Origin: Fimbriimonas sp.
GTDB taxonomy: Bacteria > Armatimonadota > Fimbriimonadia > Fimbriimonadales > Fimbriimonadaceae
Length of the DNA: 14,749 bases
Direction of reading: 5' to 3'
Assembly: GCA_030447945.1 (NCBI GenBank)
Contig: JAUJNV010000055.1
Span: forward strand, 1 to 14,749
Shown here: in pieces, positions 9,215 to 14,749 of the stretch
How positions within the stretch are numbered: the first letter of the stretch is position 1
Layout of the letters: every line of letters starts with the position of its first letter
Made by a program: the position numbers and the translations under genes
The notes under the pieces: model-generated
Databases searched by the model: none
Seen by the model: the letters and a program-made list of their open reading frames with translations, nothing else
What the model was told of the DNA's origin: nothing

Positions 9215-11279
9215 GCCATAAACTCCGAAGCGATCCGCTCGAGCTGGAACGGCGTGCCCGCGTCGACGGAGAACGTCGTCTCGGCCTCCTCGGGGGTGGC
9301 GACGGCGTCTCCCCTCGCCTGCGCGTGCAGGCGGAAGAGGTCGTAAAGGTTCGGCTTGCTTAGTTCTACCATCGACCGGATCGTCAGCGCGATGCCCTTC
9401 CGGTTGGCGTCCACGTGGTTGTTGAAGTTCGGGTTGGCCCGGAGCGCCATGTCGCACCAGATGGCCCTTCGCTCCGCGAGGTCGAACACGACCGGGATCG
9501 CGGCTTTGGTGTCGGCCGTGAGGTCCAAGCGGTCGACCACCGTGCGCGGCTCATAAATCTCGCCCGATTGGGGAGCGTTCCTCGCCATCCAACCCGCGAA
9601 GCAGTCGGGCAGCTCGACGTAGGGCTGCTGGGTGTAGCTCGTCAGCACCATCGCCACGTACCGCACGTTCAGCTCTCGCAGCTTGGGAGGCTCACGTCGA
9701 CGAACTCGCTTGCGCCGTGTGGCGCATCCACGATGTCGCCGCTGTGCACGCCTCCGTACCCCTTCAGGTTGTAGTAGGAGAGCACGTCCAGGTAGACGAA
9801 GCCCTCGCCGAACATCGCGGCGGAGAGGTCGATGTCGGTTCGGCCGTTGCCGTTTCTCCACCACAGGAAGAACCGCAGGATTTCCGTTTCGGGCAGAGGC
9901 AACTTGGCTTCCGCGGGGGAGCGTGCGCAGCGACTTGGAGGCCGACCGCACGGCAAAGGGGGACCGGGTAGTCCCGCAGGGCGGGATCCACGTACGTCTT
10001 GCCCAGCGGGGGCAGCGCGGAGAACCGGGCGACGAGCGCCTGCTCGAGCGCGGCCGCCGCCTCGTCGCTGACCGCCTTTGGCAGCGGAGGCAGCAGGCAG
10101 GCTCCGCGCGCGCCTTCGCCACGTTCCCCTTCGGGAAGAAAACGCGAAGCTCGCGCGGCTCGCCGCGCGTGGCGAAGTGGTGCCTCGCCTGAAGCAGCAC
10201 CGGCGTGGACGCCTCCTCGGCGACGCCGCGAAGGCGGTCCAGCACGCCACTCTGCTCGCCCATATCGAGCCTCAGCAGATGGTCGGTGCGGCGCACGTAA
10301 TCGCCGGGCCGGGAAGCGAGACGCGCCGCCGCCTTCGCCACGTCCCTGGTGCGGAGCGCGGCCTCGATGCCCGCGTTGAAGGTGGCCGAGGGCAAGTCGT
10401 TCCTCAGCACGGCGAACGCCTTGGCCGTCTTGGGGAAGCGCGGCTCGGACTCGCGCGGGTGGAGCCTCTCGCCCAGGCGTTTCCAGCGCCCTTTCCAGCA
10501 GCATGTCCTCCAGCGCGTTCCGCGCTCTTCGAGCAGTCCGAGCAGGAAGCGGCGCCTCAGCGCGGGCGAACGAGCAACCAGGGCGCCGCCAGGGAGACGT
10601 CGCCGCCGCTCATGGCGACGGCCAGGCGCAGAACGTCGGTCGCCGTGCCGACGGTGCGACGCATGAACTCTTCGCCGACGCACGTGTTCGACAGGAGCAG
10701 TGCGCTCAGGATGGCGGCGTTCTCCCTTGCGGCACGGTCTCCGGGAGCAGGCGCGCGATCCGGTCGCCGTACGCTTTCACAAACCATGTGAGGTCATCCC
10801 GATCCTGCTCCGACAGCGAGGCGTTCGAGGACGCGATCTGCGTGAACAAACACTCGAACTCTTCGGAGGTGTTGAGGTCGAGGTACTTGAGCGTCGCGGG
10901 GTCGTTCAGAGCTCGGCGCCGCTCCTGTCGCGTGGCGGGCAGGAGGGTGCCTTCGCTCCAGTAGTGGACGAGAGCATTCAGGTACAGCTCGGCTTCGGTC
11001 ATCGCCATGACCTGGCGGGGAAGTCTACATCGGCTTGAACTTCCGATGCGCGCCTACGAACTGCGTGAGAGCCCGTACGAGGTCAGCCTGAAACCGCTCC
11101 AACTGCGAAAGCGCTCAGGGGCGCGGCAAGCCTGAATGAGCCCAGGCGAGAGAGCGTAGCCGAGCCCCTTCAGGTTGATCGACAGCGTGGCTGCCGCATC
11201 GACCGGATGCAGCTCAGAACCTTTTGGGAGCGGGAGGCACGACCTTGCCACGCCTTCGAATGTAGAGGGTGTGGTTCAT
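9211..11279 (-). CDS. MXAN_6230/SCO0854-like TerD-related protein, broken by many frame changes
   Basis: Joined across frames this gene encodes about 690 residues. ATG 11279 starts MNHTLYIRRRGKVVPPAPK. The text then continues as SELHPVDAAATLSINLKGLG, ALSQLERFQADLVRALTQFV, AELYLNALVHYWSEGTLLPA (from about 11000), TVGTATDVLRLAVAMSGGDV (10640), WKGRWKRLGERLHP (10480), LRVFFPKGNVAKA (10150), RTDIDLSAAMFGEGFVYLDV (9835-9780), GGVHSGDIVDAPHGASEFVD, and a clean end RYVAMVLTSYTQQPYVELPD...PNLYDLFRLHAQARG. The DIDLSAA and HSGD pieces resemble TerD domains of tellurite/stress systems. From memory this matches the large cytoplasmic MXAN_6230/SCO0854 family. No RING finger (clustered Cys/His) is seen. 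At least ten single-base frame changes occur, several in runs of three or four identical bases. Function is unknown; a stress or phage-response role is inferred from TerD relatives. Confidence 0.75.
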
Positions 11280-11371
11280 GGTCCATGGTCTTCTTAAGTA
11301 GGTTCCTGCGGAGAGCAGACGCCCTGATTTCCCAAAGTTTTAGAAGGAAGGACCTCCATAGCCGCAGGTGC

Positions 11372-11643
11372 TTAAATTGTACTCTTCTTCGCCTTCCGCC
11401 CGAGACGACCAGTCGGGCCATCTCCCGCAGACTCACCACGGGCTCCGTGCTGCACCGCGAGGTCTCTTGGACGGCGGCAGGTCGTAGTGATCGCCCTGAA
11501 ACCGCTCGCGCTCGATCCCGATCTTCGCCGCCATCTCGTGCAGCTCGGGCACGTCGCCCCCTCCGTGCTCGCCATGTGGCACCAGAGCTTGTGGTGGAGC
11601 GTGGTGCGCCCGGTGTAATCCTGGACCGATCAACCCAGATCAT
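11372..11643 (-). CDS. DUF4031-like small protein, frame-disrupted
   Basis: ATG 11643 reads MIWVD. The continuation lies in other frames: DYTGRTTLHHKLWCHMAS (about 11620-11570), DVPELHEMAAKIGIERERFQ then GDHYDLPPSKR (11555-11475), DLAVQHGA, VSLREMARLVVSG and KAKKSTI to the stop at 11372. Joined, this is about 90 residues, matching the DUF4031 layout as I recall it: a Val-Asp start, an LWCH-like motif, an ELHxMAAKIG helix, and a WFQ...HYDL.PSKR element. At least three single-base frame changes are needed. No function is established for the family; the conserved His/Asp/Tyr set hints at a small enzyme or nucleic-acid-related protein. It lies 92 bases upstream of the MXAN_6230-like gene on the same strand and may share its transcript. 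Confidence 0.62.
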
Positions 11644-11657
11644 CGCTTCTCTCCCGA

Positions 11658-11687
11658 AGCATAAACATGAGAAGCGCCTGCTGTCGA
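11658..11687 (-). promoter_or_regulatory. Putative promoter of the DUF4031-like gene
   Basis: On the minus strand TCGACA (11687-11682) is followed after 18 bases by TATGCT (11663-11658). A GGGAGAG (11655-11649) lies five bases before the ATG at 11643. The -35 matches five of six consensus bases and the -10 four of six. The leader would be under about ten bases. Confidence 0.33.
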
Positions 11688-11842
11688 CACCATAAACACG
11701 ATCGGCCGTTGGCGCTCAGTCGTAGCTCTTGAGGCGTATCGCGCACGTGTCGCTTTACTTCCACGCCCGCACTCTGCTGGATCTGCGTGATGGGCCGCCG
11801 GCGCTCGGGGGTCATGGTACGCTTCCGGCGGGTTCATCCCGT

Positions 11843-12484
11843 ATGAGGCTATACCTATCTTCGTTCGGTCTTGGGAATCGGCCGGAGAAGCTACTGGCCC
11901 TCCTGCGTGGCGGAAAGCGCGCGGGGATCATCTTGAACGCCAAAGACGCGGGTCCGTCCGCCGGGCGCGCCGCCAGCCTCGAAGGCGAAATGTCTCGTTT
12001 GGCCGATATCGGGCTGGAACCGTCGGAAGTCGATCTGCGCACGTACTTCGGGCGGCCGGAGGGACTGGAAGAACTCCTTCGCGGGTTGGACCTGCTGTGG
12101 GTCCGGGGCGGTAACAGCTTCGTCTTGCGGCGCGCTTTCTCTCTGAGCGGCGCCGACACGGTCGTCACGCAACTGCTCCGCGAAGACACCCTCGTATTCG
12201 GTGGCTTCAGCGCTGCCGTCGCGCTGCTCACGCCGTCGTTAAGGGGTCTGGATCTGGTCGACGATCCGAGTGTTGTGCCAGAGGGGTACGCCGCCCCGCT
12301 AATCTGGGATGGTCTCAATCTGCTGTCTTACGCCGTCGCGCCTCACTACCGGTCGGATCATCCGGAGTCGGCCGGCGTCGAGACGATCGTTCAGCACTTC
12401 ATCGACAATCACATTCTCTTCAGAGCATTAAGAGACGGGGAAGCCATCGTCGTAGACGGGCTACGGGAAGAGTTCGTCCGGTAG
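11843..12484 (+). CDS. Peptidase S51 (dipeptidase E)-like protein with class-I glutamine amidotransferase fold
   Basis: ATG 11843 gives 213 residues beginning MRLYLSSFGLGNRPEKLLAL, a beta strand and loop typical of this fold. The frame is open further upstream to 11729, but that 38-residue extension is Arg/Leu-rich and does not resemble the family. Family hallmarks are WVRGGNSFVLRRAF (about 86-99), the nucleophile elbow VFGGFSAAVAL with Ser123, and APHYRSDHPES with His168. Dipeptidase E cleaves Asp-X dipeptides in the cytoplasm. The usual elbow is G-x-S-A-G; here the last Gly is Ala, so activity or specificity may differ. There is no signal peptide. It is divergent from the DUF4031-like gene across about 200 bases and monocistronic or paired with the next plus-strand gene. 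Confidence 0.87.
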   Translation: MRLYLSSFGLGNRPEKLLALLRGGKRAGIILNAKDAGPSAGRAASLEGEMSRLADIGLEPSEVDLRTYFGRPEGLEELLRGLDLLWVRGGNSFVLRRAFSLSGADTVVTQLLREDTLVFGGFSAAVALLTPSLRGLDLVDDPSVVPEGYAAPLIWDGLNLLSYAVAPHYRSDHPESAGVETIVQHFIDNHILFRALRDGEAIVVDGLREEFVR

Positions 12485-12721
12485 CGCAGACGCGGGTGTG
12501 ACGAGCGCCGCCCTGCCCGAACCGTGTGTCCGAGCAAGATGAGCGGAAGAAAGGGGCTGGTCGGGGTGGCTGGACGCTTTTAGAACTTTTTTGGCGGCGT
12601 GAGGATCATGTCCCGCTCGTGGTCCCGAACACGGTTCCGGGAGACGCGGGGCAGCAGCGGGGGAATGTGGGGAGCGGCTCTCTGCGGCGTCGCTTAAGAA
12701 GAAGGCTGTAACGAGCGCTCG

Positions 12722-12727
12722 TATAAT
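12722..12727 (+). promoter_or_regulatory. -10 box (TATAAT) of the secreted hypothetical gene, probably leaderless
   Basis: A perfect TATAAT ends six bases before the ATG at 12734, so the predicted transcription start coincides with the start codon. The hexamer 17 bases upstream (AAGAAG) is not a -35 box. The rest of the 12485-12721 spacer shows no gene, no convincing terminator hairpin and no repeat. Confidence 0.55.
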
Positions 12728-12733
12728 GGCAAG

Positions 12734-13516
12734 ATGGCGCTCCTTCATTTGTTGTGCGTCGCGGCTACTGCGCAGGTGGCGGCAGAGGAGGCCTCGTCAT
12801 GGCGGGGCCGGATACCGAGTGGCACGCGCGTCACCTTTCTGGCCGTTAACGACGACTTCCACCGGGTCTCCTGGCGTCCCGACGGCACGCGCATGAGGCG
12901 GTGGGTCCGGCCGGAGCACCTGTTCGGGGAGGCTCTCGACAAAAGGTACGCCACGCGCAAGGCCGGGGGGCGGACGTTCCTTTTTCGTCTGAACCTGTCT
13001 CCTCTATCGAAGAGACGCTGGAAGGACGAGGGGCCCGACTGCGCGTTCCGGATTGGGGACGGCCCGGTGACGCTGAGCAGCCACTCTTGGCGGGAGCGTG
13101 ATGGGTCCTGGATCGTCAGCACCTACACTCCTGTAGCGTCTCCTACGCAAGCCATAAAGGTCCAGATCGGCCTGGCAGACGATCCTTGGCGAACATACAC
13201 GAGTCGGCGCTTTGGCCCCGGTCTGCACCCCGATGATGGACGGAAAGCCTTCATCGGTGTGCCACACGTGTTAGGCGGACTAACGCCAATGTTCACCGTC
13301 CGGGTGGTTCCTCCTCCCGCCATCGCTCAGCGTTCGATGAGGGCCATCGCGTACGACGCACGCGGGCGGGTTAGACAGGGGCGCGCGTGGCGGTCTAACT
13401 CGTGGATCGATTTCGACTTCCACGGCAAGCCTGTGGGCGTGCAGCGCGTAGAGCTGCGTACTCGCCCCTACCACTGGCTGCGGTTCAAGGGCGCGCGCCC
13501 CCAGCCTGCAAAGTGA
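12734..13516 (+). CDS. Secreted hypothetical protein, 260 residues
   Basis: ATG 12734 lies right behind a perfect TATAAT, which settles the start. The N-terminus MALLHLLCVAATAQVAAEEA is a short signal peptide, so the protein is probably exported. The next segment, GTRVTFLAVNDDFHRVSWRP to about residue 65, has the look of a small SH3-like beta barrel. The remainder is beta-rich and Trp/Arg-rich (WRTYTSRRFGPGL, YHWLRFKG), with a long basic C-terminal domain. It has one Cys in the mature part and no catalytic motif that I recognise. It lies 249 bases after the S51-like gene on the same strand with its own promoter. The frame is intact throughout, in contrast to the broken minus-strand genes. Confidence 0.8.
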   Translation: MALLHLLCVAATAQVAAEEASSWRGRIPSGTRVTFLAVNDDFHRVSWRPDGTRMRRWVRPEHLFGEALDKRYATRKAGGRTFLFRLNLSPLSKRRWKDEGPDCAFRIGDGPVTLSSHSWRERDGSWIVSTYTPVASPTQAIKVQIGLADDPWRTYTSRRFGPGLHPDDGRKAFIGVPHVLGGLTPMFTVRVVPPPAIAQRSMRAIAYDARGRVRQGRAWRSNSWIDFDFHGKPVGVQRVELRTRPYHWLRFKGARPQPAK

Positions 13517-13602
13517 TCGCCTCGGCCTTCCCGGCCTTATCCCGTCCACGACTGATGCTCAGACACAGGACACTGTCTCCCCGGCTGGGGCAAAAAGATT
13601 AA

Positions 13603-13649
13603 TCGGGATGACAGGATTCGAACCTGCGACCTCTGCGTCCCGAACGCAG
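13603..13649 (-). tRNA. 3' half of a tRNA-Pro (anticodon CGG); 5' half missing
   Basis: On the minus strand the anticodon arm (five-pair stem CTGCG/CGCAG with loop TTCGGGA, anticodon at 13642-13640) is followed by AGGTC and a T arm with loop TTCGAAT. The 3' acceptor strand CATCCCG and discriminator A end at 13603. This half is textbook bacterial tRNA-Pro. Upstream, where a D arm and a 5' CGGGATG strand should be, the sequence reads only GGAAGCTCAGGTAG before the anticodon stem, and CGGGATG is absent for at least 100 bases. It cannot fold into a full tRNA. It may be the remnant left when an integrative element uses a tRNA 3' end, or a pseudogene. T5 follows 6 bases downstream. Confidence 0.6.
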
Positions 13650-13714
13650 CTACCTGAGCTTCCAGAGGGGGACATTCAACCTGCGGTACCACGCTCTAGC
13701 GCGAGGTTTGAGCC

Positions 13715-14047
13715 TTAGCCGCGATACGTAGGGCTCAGGTAAGGCTCGGAGCAGCACTTCCACCGGTCGCGAGAATCGAACGCGCAAAGGGGCGGATCGG
13801 GCGAATCTGACAACACGAGAGGCAGGCTCAAAATCCGCCCGACGAGCGTGGCTGACAACAGGAGGGAGGATTTCAGATTTGAGGCGGCCTGCACGCCAAG
13901 GATGTGATTGAAGACAAGCTCCGACTCGTGGCCGCGAATCGTTGCCGTCTCACAAATGGCCAGGCTAACTTTGATCGGATCGCGCAGATGGTCGTGCGCG
14001 ATGGTTTTCGTCGCGATCAGTAAGGCCAGCAACCTTGGCGGTGTCAC
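13715..14047 (-). CDS. Possible small hypothetical protein, 110 residues
   Basis: GTG at 14047-14045 overlaps the TGA of the preceding gene (GTGA), the same coupling seen elsewhere here. The frame reads MTPPRLLALLIATKTIAHDH and later ILGVQAASNLKSSLLLSATL, ending PYLSPTYRG at TAA 13717-13715. Third codon positions are mostly G or C, as in genuine genes here. It has a hydrophobic N-terminus and a second hydrophobic stretch near residues 58-80, so it may be membrane-associated. No family is recognised and its last 30 residues are unremarkable, so this may be a chance open frame. Confidence 0.38.
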   Translation of the reverse strand: MTPPRLLALLIATKTIAHDHLRDPIKVSLAICETATIRGHESELVFNHILGVQAASNLKSSLLLSATLVGRILSLPLVLSDSPDPPLCAFDSRDRWKCCSEPYLSPTYRG

Positions 14048-14559
14048 TTCTGGAGTGGCAAGCCAAGGTGATCGGCGATCAGTTCCGCCGCGTGTACGGC
14101 TTCGCTCTGCTGGTCGAACTCCAGGAGCGGCAGCGGAGATCCTTCGATGACCACTAAGTAGGAGTATTCGCCTGCGGAGCCGCTGCGGAAGCTGACGGCA
14201 ATTGAAGCCGACGCTCCAATCTCAACCAGCGGCTTGCGGCCTTGGCACAAGGCGCCTCGTCGTAGATCGAAGCGACATGGGGAAGCACTGCCGCGCAGGT
14301 AGATCGGAAGCGCTGCAAGCATGCAAGCGGAAAAGAGGAACATCATGCCCGCCCCCACTGCATCCCAAGAGGCGCCCTCGCTGGAAATCCCTTCTAAAGG
14401 CCGGTTCCGAAGGACCAGCAGTCCAAGGGAAGCGAATACGGCGGAGAAAAGAACCGCTGCCGACGCTTGATAAGCTCGAGCAAAGCCGGACGCGCGATAA
14501 GTAAGCGTCTTCCCGTCAGTAGAAAACACCACCTTGTCGACCACCCTGGTCTGCTTCAC
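14044..14559 (-). CDS. Two-helix membrane protein of unknown function, 171 residues
   Basis: GTG at 14559 is chosen because a TAGACT box ends six bases upstream. The product begins MKQTRVVDKVVFSTDGKTLT. Two membrane helices lie at about 33-51 (SAAVLFSAVFASLGLLVLR) and 67-88 (AVGAGMMFLFSACMLAALPI), with a short loop between them. The last 80 residues form a beta-rich soluble domain (FDLRRGALCQGRKPLVEIGA, then a strand-rich part and a final helix AAELIADHLGLPL). This layout resembles bacterial membrane proteins with a PH-like domain after a helical hairpin, which is a resemblance only. It appears to be cotranslated with the downstream small ORF through a GTGA overlap. Confidence 0.72.
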   Translation of the reverse strand: MKQTRVVDKVVFSTDGKTLTYRASGFARAYQASAAVLFSAVFASLGLLVLRNRPLEGISSEGASWDAVGAGMMFLFSACMLAALPIYLRGSASPCRFDLRRGALCQGRKPLVEIGASASIAVSFRSGSAGEYSYLVVIEGSPLPLLEFDQQSEAVHAAELIADHLGLPLQK

Positions 14560-14565
14560 CTAGTG

Positions 14566-14571
14566 AGTCTA
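14566..14571 (-). promoter_or_regulatory. -10-like box (TAGACT) before the two-helix membrane protein gene
   Basis: TAGACT fits the TANNNT pattern and ends six bases before the GTG at 14559, as at 12722 and 8851. No -35 match is seen at 16-18 bases. The start codon would be at or next to the transcription start. Confidence 0.38.
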
Positions 14572-14584
14572 ACGAAACGTCTTA

Positions 14585-14698
14585 CGCCGGTGCTTTCGGC
14601 AGGTCGCGAGATTCGAACTCGTCTCTGGGGCCTTTCGGGGAGTGTGACACCGGGGCCCGCAGGTTCGAAACACGGCGAGTCGGTTCAATGCACCGGCG
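14585..14698. repeat. 9-bp inverted repeat enclosing tRNA-like T-arm sequences
   Basis: CGCCGGTGC (14585-14593) is exactly complementary to GCACCGGCG (14690-14698), with 96 bases between. Inside, on the minus strand, 14621-14607 forms a T-arm-like hairpin CGAG-TTCGAAT-CTCG followed by CGACCTGCC, as at a tRNA 3' end. A plus-strand GCAGGTTCGAA lies at about 14659-14669. No complete cloverleaf could be drawn on either strand, and the distances do not suit a selenocysteine tRNA. It could be a structured RNA, tRNA debris or a mobile-element end. The last 50 bases of the window (14700-14749) show nothing beyond GC-rich sequence. Confidence 0.35.
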
Positions 14699-14749
14699 AA
14701 AACTCGGGCGCTGTCACCCGGTTGCGGGGTGTCAGCGGCGGCCGGCCGG

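Noticed and set aside
11843..12320. Minus-strand open frame opposite the S51-like gene
   Set aside because: It is Ser/Arg-rich antisense text with no motif, while the plus strand encodes a recognisable fold.
12570..12600. T-run (CTTTTTTGG) as a terminator after the S51-like gene
   Set aside because: No stable inverted repeat directly precedes the T-run.
13562..13592. CCCC-GGCT-GGGG hairpin as a terminator between the secreted hypothetical gene and the tRNA half
   Set aside because: It is not followed by a T-run on the plus strand, and on the minus strand the T-run comes before the hairpin.
13760..13790. T-arm-like sequence (TTCGATT flanked by GCG/CGC) suggesting another tRNA fragment
   Set aside because: It lies within the plausible coding frame 13715-14047, its stem has a mismatch, and no anticodon arm or acceptor strand accompanies it.

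Overview
This is a GC-rich bacterial chromosomal window of about 14.7 kb. It carries no rRNA, no transposase, no CRISPR array and no recognisable phage structural gene. The gene mix (a bacterial myo-inositol oxygenase, a secreted alpha-2-macroglobulin, a VanW-domain protein, a large TerD-related protein, and starts that look leaderless) suggests a free-living member of a deep-branching Gram-negative-type lineage such as Armatimonadota. No phylogenetic marker is present, so this placement is an inference.

Layout. From 1 to about 11640 almost everything lies on the minus strand, so transcription runs right to left. In that order it holds: a DUF4031-like small gene (11643-11372); a roughly 690-residue MXAN_6230/SCO0854-like protein with a TerD-type C-terminal half (11279-9211); a small coupled protein (9214-8966); myo-inositol oxygenase (8843-8001); a polytopic membrane protein (7795-6462); a giant alpha-2-macroglobulin (6461-1856); a VanW-family protein (1859-1134); an unrecognised 170-residue protein (1091-579); and a probable secreted protein cut by the left edge (187-1). 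From 11843 to 13516 two genes lie on the plus strand: a peptidase S51-like protein and a secreted hypothetical. The right end returns to the minus strand with a two-TM protein, a coupled small ORF, the 3' half of a tRNA-Pro, and a structured inverted repeat.

How the genes may work together. The membrane protein, alpha-2-macroglobulin and VanW protein form a tight operon. Membrane stop and macroglobulin start touch (TAAATG), and macroglobulin stop and VanW start overlap (TTGA), so a joint envelope-protection or envelope-remodelling role is plausible. The MXAN_6230-like gene and its 82-residue partner are coupled by a GTGA overlap. Inositol oxygenase appears to be a stand-alone catabolic gene.

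Two cautions matter. First, three stretches (about 1.86-3.56 kb, one point near 6.96 kb, and 9.2-11.6 kb) are broken by many single-base frame changes, although the conserved protein text continues across frames. The start, end and function of those genes were rebuilt by joining frames. Uncorrected sequencing indels are the likeliest cause, but decay is not excluded. Second, several functional names rest on remembered family motifs and were not checked by a search.
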